Counted from the first letter of the stretch, positions 33,219 through 43,061 are shown. The stretch: DNA of 64,000 bases from 67-14 sp020438345 (GCA_937872475.1 CALMSY010000014.1:10572-74571), one strand, 5' to 3'. The notes: generated by a model from the sequence alone, not told the origin. Made by a program: numbers and translations.

Positions 33219-33482
33219 CGGTCCCGAGCGGGCTCAGCAACCCTTCGGCAGGCCGGCCTTTCCGTGACAGCGACCGATGAAGCGATCTGCGTCGGGTCCT
33301 CACAGACGGTGTCTCCGTTCCGTCGGATCTGGTCATCCTCAAGCGGAACCCTGCAGACGGGTCGCTGAGTCAACAACCCTTCGAAGATTGCTGGACGCTA
33401 CCCCAGCCTCGTTGATGGACAAGTTGCCGGTCCGCGGTTAGGGTGACGACAGCCAGGAATTCGGGAACGAGGAGGGGCAAAG

Positions 33483-35327
33483 ATGGGGCTTCGCGCGAAG
33501 GATCTGAGGTTCGGGAGCTTGATCGGCAGGCTGGCCGGGACGATCGGATTCATGCTGATTGGGCTTTCTTCGGTGGCCGGACCAGCTCCGGCAGAACTGG
33601 TGTTCAAATCACCCCAGAACATCGCGACCGGGAACTTCGTGTACGACGCGAAAGTCGCTGACCTGAACGGGGACGGCAACAAGGACCTGGTCGCGACCAG
33701 CTTCGGGGGTGCTTCGGTTTCGGTGGTACTGGGTTCCAGCCAGGGTCTGACCGGAACCCCGCAGAGCTACCCGGTCGGGACAAATCCCGAACATGTCGTG
33801 ATCGGTGATCTGAACCTCGACGGAAACCCGGACCTGGCCGTCACCAACCTGAACTCGAATAGCGTGTCAGTCCTGCTCGGTACCGGAACTGGTTCATTTG
33901 GCCAGGCAACCAGCTTCCCGGCCGGTATCAGCCCGCGCGACCTGGTCGCCAATGACTTCGACAACAATGGCGGGCTCGATCTCGCGGTGGCCAACGGGAC
34001 CGACCCGGGGATCATTTCGGTCCTCACTGGCACCGGCTTCGGGAATTTCGGCATACCCTTGTCCTACCCCACCGGCAGGTTCTCCCGTTCAATCGCCGCC
34101 GCCGATTTCAACAACGACGGAAAACTTGACCTGGTGACCGCAAACGGCGGAGACAGCAACGTCTCGGTCAAGCTCGGGACGGGAACCGGAACATTCGGCG
34201 CAGCGGCCAACTTCCCGCCCGGTTTTGCCCCCGCCGATGTCAGCGCCGCGGACCTGAACGGTGACGGCCGTCCCGATCTCGTGGTTGCGAATTCAGGTTC
34301 CTCGACAGTGTCGGTCCTGCTCGCCACGGGGCCGGCTACCTTCGATCCCACTGTCTTCTATTCGGTCGGGTCGGGCACTGCCTTGTCGGTCGCCCTCGGG
34401 GATGTCAACAACGATGGCGCCCTGGACGTCGTTGCAGGCAAGAACTCGTCGACCAGCATGATCTTGCCCGGAGTCGGGGACGGAACCTTCGGTACCGGGA
34501 TCAGCCTGCCGGTCGCGACCGCCTACTCGGTGACGGTCACTGATCTCAACAGCGACGGCGCCAGGGACATAGTCGGTGCTTCCGGAACCGCAAACCTCGC
34601 GACGGTTCTGATCAACGCACCCGATCCCGTGGCCGCGCCGAACTCGCTCACCTTCGGCAATCCCACGCCGATCCCGCTGGGTCTGGTCAGCCCGCCGGAA
34701 GTTGTTCTCGTCGAGAACGACGGGGTGGCGCCGATGAATGTGAACGGTTTCGCCTTCGGCGGGGCCCAGCCCGGGGACTTCTTCATCGGCAGCGACAACT
34801 GCCGGAGGGTTATCGTCGAAGGAGACCAGTGCTCGGCCAGGGTCTTCTTCAGTCCCAAGGCCAGCGGGACCAGATCGGCGTCCCTCACGGTACGGACCAA
34901 CGGTGAAGCAGACCCGGTCGTTTCCCTCGCCGGGACCGGGGGAACCCTGCCTCAGGGTCCTACCGGCCCTTCCGGACCATCCGGACCCTCCGGGCCTTCA
35001 GGCCCGACCGGACCGGCTGGCAAGTACGCCTCGATCAACATGGTCACCGTAAGCGGACCATCCAGCTCCCGGAAGGGAAAGAGCGTCACCTACACGATCA
35101 AAGCGTCCAACAGCGGCAATACGACGGCGACCGGGGTTGGGGCCAGCGCAAGTGGCAAGGGAGTCAGTGCCGGCAAGGGCCTGGGAGCGATCGCGGCCGG
35201 CGCGACCGGAACCATCAAGCTGAAAATCAAGTTCAAGAAGACCGGCAAGTTCCAGGTCAGCTTCAAGGTGACTTCCGACAACGCCGGCAGCAAGACGGTC
35301 AAGAAGACGGTCAACGTCAAGAAATAG
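33483..35327 (+). CDS. Secreted seven-repeat VCBS/FG-GAP propeller with ASH, collagen-like and basic domains
   Basis: Signal peptide (1-38), then seven VCBS repeats with calcium loops such as DLNGDGNKDL, DFNNDGKLDL and DVNNDGALDV, enough for one closed propeller. Then an ASH/HYDIN-like Ig domain with paired Cys (about 385-490), a short collagen-like run of GPT/GPS triplets (about 495-515) and a DUF11/CARDB-like basic domain ending VNVKK. ATG 33483 follows GAGGAGGGG at good spacing. The 264 bases upstream hold no gene. Likely surface-located adhesion or binding protein; no enzyme motif. Confidence 0.85.
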   Translation: MGLRAKDLRFGSLIGRLAGTIGFMLIGLSSVAGPAPAELVFKSPQNIATGNFVYDAKVADLNGDGNKDLVATSFGGASVSVVLGSSQGLTGTPQSYPVGTNPEHVVIGDLNLDGNPDLAVTNLNSNSVSVLLGTGTGSFGQATSFPAGISPRDLVANDFDNNGGLDLAVANGTDPGIISVLTGTGFGNFGIPLSYPTGRFSRSIAAADFNNDGKLDLVTANGGDSNVSVKLGTGTGTFGAAANFPPGFAPADVSAADLNGDGRPDLVVANSGSSTVSVLLATGPATFDPTVFYSVGSGTALSVALGDVNNDGALDVVAGKNSSTSMILPGVGDGTFGTGISLPVATAYSVTVTDLNSDGARDIVGASGTANLATVLINAPDPVAAPNSLTFGNPTPIPLGLVSPPEVVLVENDGVAPMNVNGFAFGGAQPGDFFIGSDNCRRVIVEGDQCSARVFFSPKASGTRSASLTVRTNGEADPVVSLAGTGGTLPQGPTGPSGPSGPSGPSGPTGPAGKYASINMVTVSGPSSSRKGKSVTYTIKASNSGNTTATGVGASASGKGVSAGKGLGAIAAGATGTIKLKIKFKKTGKFQVSFKVTSDNAGSKTVKKTVNVKK

Positions 35328-35363
35328 ACCAGAGGCCGGCCAGAAGAAGCCTCTCCCGGGGAG

Positions 35364-35382
35364 GGCGGGGATAATCCCCGCC
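35364..35382. promoter_or_regulatory. Palindrome with -10-like GATAAT directly before TTG start
   Basis: GGCGGGGATAATCCCCGCC is a 19-base palindrome ending at the base before the TTG start at 35383 and 37 bases after the VCBS gene. The centre GATAAT could be a -10 box, with CCCCGC as discriminator; no -35 is visible. It could instead be a terminator stem for the upstream gene. Confidence 0.35.
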
Positions 35383-36363
35383 TTGACAGGCAGTGAGAAA
35401 CCTCCCCGGCGGACCTGGGTCAGCGTGTTCTGCTGGCTTCTGGCCGGCGGCTGCATGCTCTGGGTGATCATGCGAATCGGCGGGCTCGAGCGGGGGTTCC
35501 CGTTGGTCCAGCTGGTCGCATACACGCCCTACATGCTGTTACTTTCACTTTTGGCCCTGCTGGTTGTGGTGCTTTGCCGCCGCTGGCTGGCGGCCGGCTT
35601 TCTGCTCCTGGCAGTGATCGCCCTCGCGCTGGCGGTGCTGCCCCGGGAGATCGGCGGACCCGAAGAAGTCCCGGGAGGCCAGCCGGTCAGGGTTCTGGCG
35701 CTCAACCTCGGAGTGGGTCATGCCCACGCCGATCAGGTTGTCGACCTCGCCCGGGCGAGGGATATCGACCTGATCGCAGTGCAGGAGCTGACCCCGAAAG
35801 CGGCGGTCGAGCTTGATCGTGTCGGCTTCGGATCCGACTATCCGCACCGCGTCCTGCAGCCCGAAGCCGGGGCCACGGGCGGTGCGATCTACTCGCGCTG
35901 GCCGCTCCGGGACCGGGGCAGCCTCACCGCCGAATTTCATCAGCCGGTCGCCGACATCGAAGTCCCCGCGTCGATTCCGATCCAGCTTGTGTCGGTCCAT
36001 CCGATGGCCCCGACCACCCCGGCCCGGACTTCACAGTGGGCAGCAGAGTTCGGGTCACTGCCGGAGGCGCACAGCGCGAATCTGCCCCTGGTTCTGGCCG
36101 GTGATTTCAATGCGACGCTTGACCATGTAAACCTCCGTGACCTTCTCGACACCGGTTACCGCGATGCGGCCGAGGTCACCGGCGAAGGACTTATCAGCAC
36201 CTGGCCCGCTCGGCTGGAACCCAGGCTGCCGGTCACCCTCGACCGGGTGCTGGCCGAGAAAGGAATCTCGTTCGGTCAGTACGACGTCGAGAAGATCGAC
36301 GGTACCGACCATCGCGCGGTGATCACCGAACTGCTGCTGCCACCTGTCGCCGACGGCAACTGA
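35383..36363 (+). CDS. Membrane-anchored endonuclease/exonuclease/phosphatase-family protein
   Basis: Three N-terminal membrane helices (about 13-35, 44-66, 68-85), then an external EEP domain: VRVLALNLGVGHA, the metal Glu in IAVQELTPKA, VSVHPMAP, AGDFNAT (Asp/Asn), and C-terminal DGTDHRAV with the catalytic His. This layout is that of the YafD/VanJ-like EEP membrane proteins. Start TTG 35383; no better codon is available before the first helix. Substrate unknown, possibly envelope phospholipids or lipid pyrophosphates. Confidence 0.82.
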   Translation: MTGSEKPPRRTWVSVFCWLLAGGCMLWVIMRIGGLERGFPLVQLVAYTPYMLLLSLLALLVVVLCRRWLAAGFLLLAVIALALAVLPREIGGPEEVPGGQPVRVLALNLGVGHAHADQVVDLARARDIDLIAVQELTPKAAVELDRVGFGSDYPHRVLQPEAGATGGAIYSRWPLRDRGSLTAEFHQPVADIEVPASIPIQLVSVHPMAPTTPARTSQWAAEFGSLPEAHSANLPLVLAGDFNATLDHVNLRDLLDTGYRDAAEVTGEGLISTWPARLEPRLPVTLDRVLAEKGISFGQYDVEKIDGTDHRAVITELLLPPVADGN

Positions 36364-36364
36364 A

Positions 36365-36688
36365 TCAGGCCCGTTTCGGTTCCGGCCCGAATCCGCACCA
36401 GACTGCGAAGGCGATCACCGCGAGCAAGGTGCCGAGCCAGTGAACGTCGACCGCGACACCCAACAGTCCCGGGACAGCGGCGATCAGCACACCCATCAGC
36501 GTGCGGGCAACCGGCAAACCGAGAATCTTCGCGGTACCGAACGCACAGAGCAAGAGCGCGGTCGGACCGGAAAGCCAGCCCCAGTCAACAAAGAATGATT
36601 TGGGAAGGAGAATCGCGAGCAGGACGGCCAGAACGGCGACCAGCAGGAACATCACGAGACCAGATCTGAGGGCGGTGGAGGGGCTCAT
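36365..36688 (-). CDS. Small four-helix membrane protein, unknown function
   Basis: 107 residues from ATG 36688 with four hydrophobic segments (LVMFLLVAVLAVLLAILL, LSGPTALLLCAFGTAKIL, TLMGVLIAAVPGLLGVAV, WLGTLLAVIAFAVWCGFG) and a basic end. The open frame continues upstream to 37594, but that part is the reverse of the deacetylase gene and is not coding. It is convergent with the EEP gene (1 base apart) and divergent from the deacetylase. Confidence 0.65.
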   Translation of the reverse strand: MSPSTALRSGLVMFLLVAVLAVLLAILLPKSFFVDWGWLSGPTALLLCAFGTAKILGLPVARTLMGVLIAAVPGLLGVAVDVHWLGTLLAVIAFAVWCGFGPEPKRA

Positions 36689-36787
36689 CGTTGCTGTGAG
36701 ATCGGTCCATTGAGGGCTGTGACCGGAGCCTATACTGCCATGCAGATGGAGTCCGGAGCTAAAGGGACAGCCCGGTCGAGGGTCAGG

Positions 36788-37981
36788 ATGCGCCAGAACC
36801 TTGCGCTGCTGGCTTTTTTCATGCTGATCGCCGGACTGGCGGTGATGGTCCCTTCGAACGCTACGAGCGCTGACCAGAACCCGATCCGCGGCGCGAAGCT
36901 GAGTCAGAAAGGCCGCTCGTTGATCTTCCAGGTCAGGGTCAGCCAGCAGGTCAACATGGGCAAACTGGATCGTCGACCGGATTTCATCCGCGGCAACCAG
37001 AGATACACCTGTCTGCTGATGAACCGCAAGGGCAGGTCCAGTGTTGTGCGGATCTGCCTTGGGGGCAGCGACCGAACCTATCGGGCACTCGGGGTATCCC
37101 GGACCTCGGCAAGCGGCAAGGTCAGGTCCAGCAAAGTGATCAGAGCTGAAGTCAAAAAGGTAAATGACCTGCAGATCGTCGCTACCTTCGACCCTCGTGA
37201 TGCGGGACTCCCGCCAGGCAGATACGCATGGCGGGTGGTCAATCACTCTGGCGGCTGTCCGTCCGGAGGGCCGACCGCGAAGCCAAGCGAAGACTGCCTC
37301 AGCCAGTACCCGCCGAAACGCCGCGCGGTCTACGGGTTGCGGCCGGTGGTCGCGGTCGGCTGTACCGGCGGCAATGGTGAATTCGTAACTCACGGACCGC
37401 GCGGCCGCAAGAGGGTCGCCCTCACCTTTGACGACGGACCCAGTGATTACACACCGGCCATCCTCCGGATTCTCGCCAGGCGAAACGCCAAGGCCACATT
37501 CTTCATGCTTGGCCAGCAGGTTGCCAGTAATCCGCGATCCGCACGCCGGGTGCTTGCCCTCGGGCACGAGGTCGCCAACCACAGTTACGACCATGACCAG
37601 CTTCCCAGTGGCTCGAACATCCGTCGATCAACAAGGCGAATCCGGCAGGTGACCGGGTTCCGTCCGTGTCTTTTCCGGCCCCCCTACGGGGCAGTGAGCA
37701 GCACTCTCAAACAGTCCGTCCGGGCAAACCGGATGAAGACAGTGAACTGGGATGTCGACACCAGCGACTGGAAGCTGCCCGGTGCTGCTTCGATCTCGTC
37801 AACCATCGTCCACCGGGTGAGGCCCGGCTCGATCGTCCTGATGCATGATGGTGGCGGACCGCGCAGCGGCACAGTCGCGGCGCTCGATTCGGCGATCACC
37901 GGTCTGCGACGGCGCGGATACAGGCTGGTCACCGTCTCCGAGTTGCTCGGCAACAGGGTTATCTACCGGCCGGCCCGCTGA
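36788..37981 (+). CDS. Secreted NodB-type polysaccharide deacetylase
   Basis: Metal-dependent N-acetyl deacetylase acting on peptidoglycan or exopolysaccharide outside the cell. Signal peptide LALLAFFMLIAGLAVMV, then a Cys-containing beta domain of about 160 residues that I do not recognise, then the NodB fold: TFDDGP with the catalytic Asp (about 213), the zinc His pair in NHSYDHDQL (about 263), RPPYGA (about 296), DVDTSDW and LMHDGGG. ATG 36788 is preceded by GAGGGT; ATG 36740 is an alternative with a longer basic N-terminus. The gene ends ahead of a strong terminator. Confidence 0.9.
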   Translation: MRQNLALLAFFMLIAGLAVMVPSNATSADQNPIRGAKLSQKGRSLIFQVRVSQQVNMGKLDRRPDFIRGNQRYTCLLMNRKGRSSVVRICLGGSDRTYRALGVSRTSASGKVRSSKVIRAEVKKVNDLQIVATFDPRDAGLPPGRYAWRVVNHSGGCPSGGPTAKPSEDCLSQYPPKRRAVYGLRPVVAVGCTGGNGEFVTHGPRGRKRVALTFDDGPSDYTPAILRILARRNAKATFFMLGQQVASNPRSARRVLALGHEVANHSYDHDQLPSGSNIRRSTRRIRQVTGFRPCLFRPPYGAVSSTLKQSVRANRMKTVNWDVDTSDWKLPGAASISSTIVHRVRPGSIVLMHDGGGPRSGTVAALDSAITGLRRRGYRLVTVSELLGNRVIYRPAR

Positions 37982-38063
37982 GCGACCCAATCGGGTGCCA
38001 GGTCCGGGACGACCGGGTGAAGGCGTCCGGTCCGGGACGGCCGGGATGTTTCCCGGGTAAAGA

Positions 38064-38095
38064 AAAGCCCCGGAGCCAGGACGCTCCGGGGCTTT
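38064..38095. terminator. Bidirectional rho-independent terminator
   Basis: Perfect 13-bp stem AAAGCCCCGGAGC with its complement (38064-38076 and 38083-38095) and a 6-base loop. It has A-rich and T-rich edges on opposite sides, so it can stop both the deacetylase gene (plus) and the convergent lipase-like gene (minus) that ends at 38118. Confidence 0.85.
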
Positions 38096-38117
38096 CACAA
38101 TCGCTGGCTGGCTTTCC

Positions 38118-40631
38118 CTAGGGCAGGCTGCCGTCCCAGGAATCGCCATAACAGGCGCGGGACGGACACAGGTCCGAGATATAGCCGTTCGGCTGCAGGA
38201 ATGACGAGGTCTGGGCGACCGCGAGACTCGCGCCGCCCGGGGCGCCGTGTGGATCCTGGGCAACCCGGTTCGGCTGGTTGATCAGCGGCGGAACATCAGT
38301 GCCGATCGTCTGGCTCGGGTTGTTCGGATTCGGGCGGACGGGACCACCATCGAAATAGATGATGTTGCTGCCGCGGTACGGGAAATCAGCCGAGGTCAGT
38401 CTTGGCACATTCCAGAGCACGTCATAGTCCGGCCAACGGCCAGGATCGACCGGGACCTGGTTGGTCTTCATGTCCAGCGAACGGGCCATGGTGTCCGAGG
38501 TGAAGTTGGACACCTGATGGTCGCCCAGTGCCACCTGGAGGGTGATCTTGTGGGCTGGCGTGTTCGGTGGCGGATTGTCGGTCATCACGTGGGTGTAACC
38601 GTTCGGCTCGCTACGGTCCCAGAGCATCTGCATCAGCTGCAGCAGAAGCGGGTGGACCATTTCGTCCGGATACGACCCGTAAAGCAACAGCTTGTAGAGG
38701 TCGTAGTTGGTCGAGCGAGGCAGCAGGATCGAGTAGGTCATCGCCCCGACCAGTAGCGACGACTGAATGAAGTCCGGCGAGAGGGCGGTCAGTGGTCCTC
38801 CCAGGATTCCTCCTTGGCTGGCGCCCATGTAAAAGACATGGTCGGTTCTGATTACCGATTCACCGGCCGTGTATCCGTCGCCGTCCTGGAAGGCGGCGTG
38901 AGTACCGAGCCCCTGGGGGTGGTACATGAGCCGGGCCAGGTACAACTCGTTGATCAATGCCTGGGCGAGACGGTCAGCCAGCACGTCGAAGTTGGACAGG
39001 TCAGGCAGCGCGGTGGTCATGACCTGGACCACGTCGTTGCTGGCCATTCCGATTTCGTCGGTGGCACAAAGCGTCATCCCGGTATCGGCGAGCTCAGGGT
39101 TCACGCCGCCATACACGCCGTCAGCCCGGCCGAACAGGCCATGCCCGAAAACCATCGGCCGGGTCTTGGCCGCTCCCGGCTCGACACCAACCTGGGGAAC
39201 GACACAATCCAGGTTGGCCTGGTAGTAGCCATTACGTGTCGGCAGCCCGTCTGCGGTGAGTTTCATCGTTCCTCCCGGGCCGCAACTCGGCTCGAGGAAG
39301 CATGGCACCATGAAGCTGCCCTGAATCTTGCGGGCGATCCGGGGGTTCTGGATGGGGGTGAACGTCTGGACATTGTCGATCTGGAACGTCGGCGCGTTAC
39401 CCTGGACGATCTGGTCACCGAGGTTCGTGTCGCCAAGCTCGGCGAAAGCGCGGTCGCGCATGCTGAGCGCACGCTTGTAGTTGTTCTCATTGCTGGCGAC
39501 AGTGAAATCCCAGGCCAGGTAGAGGTCGTTCCGCTTGATTCCCGCTTCGCGGAGCTTCTCGAAGAGCTTTTCGAAGTGTGGCCGCCGGTCATTGATTCCG
39601 GACTGGCTTGACGGGATCTGGTCGCGGTAATAGCGGAAGGCTGTCGGTGCCGTCAGCGGACTGCCGTTGACGTCGGTGAGGTTCCGCAGGGCCACGATGT
39701 AATGGCCACCCGCATCGAAGTTCTCGGCGGGCTTGATCTCCAGGGTTCGCGATTGATCCGAGGTGGCGTTCGAGTCGGCTTCCGCCCAAATCGGATGTCG
39801 TTCACCGGTCCTGGTGTTGATGACCACGACTTTCTGGTCGGGGCTGGCGTAGTCACCGAGGTGGTTCAGCGGGACAAGGTTGTTGGCCTTGACAGCTTCC
39901 AGTGAATCAACGCCGGGGATCCGGACGACAATCCCCTGGCCGTGGCTGAAGCCATCTGAATCGGCGAACTTGCCGGGGTTGATCGGTGTGCCTGACGTGT
40001 TGCTGGGCATCGCGTCGGCGGTGAAGTTGACCCGCTTGCCGGTCGGGCTGGAAGGATCGTTGACTGTGTAGAAGTCGTTCGGGAAAGGCAGCATGCACAT
40101 GCCTTCCTTCGGTTTTGCGATGAAGTCACAGGTCGCAGCCCGGGTCAGGTCAACCCCCGGCAGCTGGCAGGGAGCCTGGTCACGGTCCATCGACTTTGTG
40201 ACCTTGGTGCGTCGCTTCCCGTTCACGACCGTGAAAGTCAGGGTTCGCGCCTCGCAGCCGTTGACGGCGACTTTCGAATTCGCGGTCAGATTGAGCGTGA
40301 TTACTTTCACCCGCTTCTTGCCGAACCGGACGGTCTTGCCCTTGGCTAGTTGACTGGAAGGAACATCGAAAGTGCCGGTGGTCGCTGAAACCCGGATCTT
40401 TGCCCGCTTGTTCGCGCGGACCTTCACCTTCACCTTGCCTCTGGCGAGCTGGCTGGATTTCAGGGTGAGAACCTGAACCCGCGGCTTCACTGCCTTGACC
40501 TTCTTCTTTTTCTTCTTTCCGGTCTTCTTGGCCGAGGTGTCGGCCGGGGCGGCGGTGGAAACCGCAGAGATGGAACCGGTGAAGATGGTTCCCGCAAAGA
40601 GAATCATCAACAGAACCGCAACGCGACGCAT
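38118..40631 (-). CDS. Large secreted lipase-like alpha/beta hydrolase
   Basis: 837 residues. Signal peptide (1-28), a Lys-rich stretch (KKTGKKKKKKVKAVK), a basic Ig-like beta domain (about 45-140), then a region resembling the N-terminal domain of bacterial extracellular lipases (FPNDFYTVNDPSSPTGKRVN) and an alpha/beta-hydrolase domain with the nucleophile elbow YMGASQGGI (Ser near 602). VALGDHQVSN near the end may hold the catalytic Asp and His. Substrate not deducible. ATG 40631 follows GGAGGAAG. The 287 bases upstream hold an inverted repeat TCTGTGT-N8-ACACAGA (40695-40716), possibly an operator. Confidence 0.75.
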   Translation of the reverse strand: MRRVAVLLMILFAGTIFTGSISAVSTAAPADTSAKKTGKKKKKKVKAVKPRVQVLTLKSSQLARGKVKVKVRANKRAKIRVSATTGTFDVPSSQLAKGKTVRFGKKRVKVITLNLTANSKVAVNGCEARTLTFTVVNGKRRTKVTKSMDRDQAPCQLPGVDLTRAATCDFIAKPKEGMCMLPFPNDFYTVNDPSSPTGKRVNFTADAMPSNTSGTPINPGKFADSDGFSHGQGIVVRIPGVDSLEAVKANNLVPLNHLGDYASPDQKVVVINTRTGERHPIWAEADSNATSDQSRTLEIKPAENFDAGGHYIVALRNLTDVNGSPLTAPTAFRYYRDQIPSSQSGINDRRPHFEKLFEKLREAGIKRNDLYLAWDFTVASNENNYKRALSMRDRAFAELGDTNLGDQIVQGNAPTFQIDNVQTFTPIQNPRIARKIQGSFMVPCFLEPSCGPGGTMKLTADGLPTRNGYYQANLDCVVPQVGVEPGAAKTRPMVFGHGLFGRADGVYGGVNPELADTGMTLCATDEIGMASNDVVQVMTTALPDLSNFDVLADRLAQALINELYLARLMYHPQGLGTHAAFQDGDGYTAGESVIRTDHVFYMGASQGGILGGPLTALSPDFIQSSLLVGAMTYSILLPRSTNYDLYKLLLYGSYPDEMVHPLLLQLMQMLWDRSEPNGYTHVMTDNPPPNTPAHKITLQVALGDHQVSNFTSDTMARSLDMKTNQVPVDPGRWPDYDVLWNVPRLTSADFPYRGSNIIYFDGGPVRPNPNNPSQTIGTDVPPLINQPNRVAQDPHGAPGGASLAVAQTSSFLQPNGYISDLCPSRACYGDSWDGSLP

Positions 40632-40918
40632 CGAGTACTTCCTCCCTAGATATTTGAACTGCTCCCTGCCTTCAGGCTACAGGGGAATGAAGATTCTGTG
40701 TCTTCCATCACACAGAGCAGGAGTCCGTACGGGCTCAGGTTTTCCGAAGTTGCCTCCAGGAGCCGATCCGGACCTGAAACAAACCTTGCTGCGGAATCGC
40801 AAGCTCCCCATGGGAGGGCCATTTGATGCCAATCTGGAGCCTGGGTCCGCAGCCAAGTCCGGACCTCGACGAGTCCTGCGGGCGCTCTGATTCTCTACTG
40901 GCCGTGTTCAAGAACCTG

Positions 40919-42097
40919 ATGACAAAGACACATTTCCGGCGTTTCGGGCTGCTTGCCTTGGCTCTGCCGGTGCTCTTTATGGCCATCCAGTCCGCAGCAC
41001 AGCCCGCACAGGCCGGGATCTACAACCGTGCCGGAATGTGGATCTGGTACGTCGACGATTCGAACGGCGGGAATCTCGGATCAATCATCCGGGAAGCGAA
41101 ACGGGCCAGGGTCGGCACGGTCTACATCAAGTCGGGTGACGGGGACGATGCCTGGAGCCAGTTCAACCGCCGCCTGGTGAACCGCCTCCACCGGGCAGGA
41201 CTCAAAGTTTGTGGCTGGCAGTACGTGTACGGCGACAAGCCCGTTGCCGAAGCCCGAATTTCGGCAGTCGCGAAGCGGCGCGGAGCGGACTGCTTCGTGA
41301 TCGACGCCGAAGCTGAATACGAGCAGAGCAAATACGCAGCGGCCGACATGTACATCCGGGAACTCCGGCGGCTCGTCGGCCCCCGCTTCCCGCTCGCACT
41401 CTCGACTTTTCCCTACGCGCATTACCACCCGAGCTTCCCCTACTCGGTCTTCCTTGGTCCAGGAGCGGCCACCGCAAACCTGCCGCAGGTCTACTGGCAT
41501 GCGATCGGTGATTCAGTCCGCACCACGGTTGAGATCACCTGGGAGCAGAACACGATTTACAAACGGCGAATCTGGCCGGTCGGACAGACCTACGAAAACC
41601 CGCCGATCAGCGAGATCCTGGCGTTCCGGCGTTTCATGCTGAACTACGGCAGCGCCCCGAGCTGGTGGTCCTGGCAGGAAACCAACTCGACTGAATGGAG
41701 GGCTCTCGGCAAGACGGTGCCCCGGGTGGGCGGCTACCGCCCATACACGGGAAAGCCGACAGTCGAGAGAGGCATGAAAGGTGACCAGGTCGTCTGGCTC
41801 CAGCAACATCTGATCGGGGCCGGCTACAACCTCGAACCAACTGGAATTTTCTCGGCGAGCACCTACCGCGCGGTGCGGAAGTTCCAGCAGTCGCGAGGAC
41901 TGGAAGTCGACGGTGTCGTGGGCACCTCGACCTGGAACCGTCTGCTCAGGGTCACACCGGTCAGGGTCCGTTGGTCGGCAGCACGCAACCGCGCCCTGAG
42001 GGCCGGGGTTTCATCGGCCGGAGGCGTGAAGCCGGGGAATCCGCTCTCGGCGAACCTGCCGGCGGTCAGGAACGAGTTGGCCGGAGTTTCGAAGTAG
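40919..42097 (+). CDS. Secreted protein with GH-like barrel and peptidoglycan-binding domain
   Basis: Signal peptide (FGLLALALPVLFMAIQSAA, cut after PAQA), then about 220 residues with TIM-barrel character (GMWIWYVDD, GTVYIKSGDG, CGWQYVYGD, DCFVIDAEAEYE, STFPYAHYHP), similar to putative glycosidase-like proteins of actinobacteria. Then a PG_binding_1 domain (about 284-343, GMKGDQVVWLQQHLIGAGY and VDGVVGTSTWNRLL). Probably acts at the cell wall. Glu/Asp in VIDAEAE are candidate catalytic residues. ATG 40919 gives the best signal peptide; the frame extends to 40823. Confidence 0.78.
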   Translation: MTKTHFRRFGLLALALPVLFMAIQSAAQPAQAGIYNRAGMWIWYVDDSNGGNLGSIIREAKRARVGTVYIKSGDGDDAWSQFNRRLVNRLHRAGLKVCGWQYVYGDKPVAEARISAVAKRRGADCFVIDAEAEYEQSKYAAADMYIRELRRLVGPRFPLALSTFPYAHYHPSFPYSVFLGPGAATANLPQVYWHAIGDSVRTTVEITWEQNTIYKRRIWPVGQTYENPPISEILAFRRFMLNYGSAPSWWSWQETNSTEWRALGKTVPRVGGYRPYTGKPTVERGMKGDQVVWLQQHLIGAGYNLEPTGIFSASTYRAVRKFQQSRGLEVDGVVGTSTWNRLLRVTPVRVRWSAARNRALRAGVSSAGGVKPGNPLSANLPAVRNELAGVSK

Positions 42098-42115
42098 AAA
42101 GACCGGGGTTCCCGT

Positions 42116-42967
42116 TCAACGGGCGATCATCGTGGTCAGTTCGCCGATCTGGGGGGAGCTGACCACAAGTTCGTCGCCGTCTTCCAGCCAGGTCCTGGGA
42201 TCCATCGCGAGGCCGACCCCGGATGGAGTGCCGGTTGAAATGATGTCGCCGGGCTCGAGGGTCATCCAGGACGAGAGTGTGGAGATCAGCTGGGGGACCG
42301 GGAAGATCAGGTCGGCGGTGGAGGAACTCTGGCGCTCTTCGCCGTTGACATGCATCGCGATTCCGATTTCGTTGTGAGGCCCGGCTTCGTCGGGAGTGAC
42401 CAGGGCCGGTCCACAGGGCGCTGAGCCGTCGAAGACCTTGCCGGCCATCCATTGCATGGTCAGGCCTTGCAGATCACGGGCCGAAAGGTCGTTCAGAAGG
42501 GTGTAGCCGGCCACATGGTCGAGAGCGTCATCAACCTTCACGTCTGAAGCACGGCGACCGACTACAAAGGCGACCTCGGCTTCGTAGTCAACCTTGCGGC
42601 TCGCTTCGGGCAACTTCACCGTCGCCCGATCCGGGACCAGGGCGTTTCGGTACTTGCCGAAGATGGTAGGTGCCTTCGGTCGATCCATTCCGGTCTCTTC
42701 TGCATGGGCGCGGTAGTTGAGACCGATACAAATGATCTTGTCCGGGTCCGGGACCGGAGTGAGAATGCCGCCGGGGCCAACCAGCAGCGCCTGGCCGGAA
42801 CCGGAGTCAACTGCGGACTTCACCTCGTCCAGACGTCCGGAAGCAATCAAGTCCTTGAGGCTGCTTTCGGTTTCACCACCGATCAGATCCCAGGCATCGA
42901 TCACCCCCGCTTCTGTCTGGACACCGGCCCGCGGGCCCCGATCGGATGCGTAGGTGACGAGTCTCAT
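42116..42967 (-). CDS. Fumarylacetoacetate hydrolase-family protein
   Basis: FAH-fold metal enzyme hydrolysing or decarboxylating 2-oxo acids from aromatic or sugar breakdown. N-terminal about 70 residues, then the FAH core with CIGLNYRAHAEETG, the metal ligands in DYEAEVAFVVG, LNDLSARDLQ, and the C-terminal PGDIISTGTPSGVG. 283 residues is typical. No pathway neighbours indicate the substrate. Confidence 0.9.
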   Translation of the reverse strand: MRLVTYASDRGPRAGVQTEAGVIDAWDLIGGETESSLKDLIASGRLDEVKSAVDSGSGQALLVGPGGILTPVPDPDKIICIGLNYRAHAEETGMDRPKAPTIFGKYRNALVPDRATVKLPEASRKVDYEAEVAFVVGRRASDVKVDDALDHVAGYTLLNDLSARDLQGLTMQWMAGKVFDGSAPCGPALVTPDEAGPHNEIGIAMHVNGEERQSSSTADLIFPVPQLISTLSSWMTLEPGDIISTGTPSGVGLAMDPRTWLEDGDELVVSSPQIGELTTMIAR

Positions 42968-43061
42968 GGCGGCGAGTTTACGGGCCGGGACGGGTCAGGT
43001 GTCGCCATTCGATCGAGACTGCGATAATGCCCGCCCGGTTGGTTTCGACCGATCGCCTCAC

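Noticed and set aside
36689..37594. Long minus-strand open frame upstream of the small membrane protein
   Set aside because: It is the exact reverse of the NodB deacetylase gene, has no domain, and arises from high GC. Only the 36365-36688 part has membrane-protein character.
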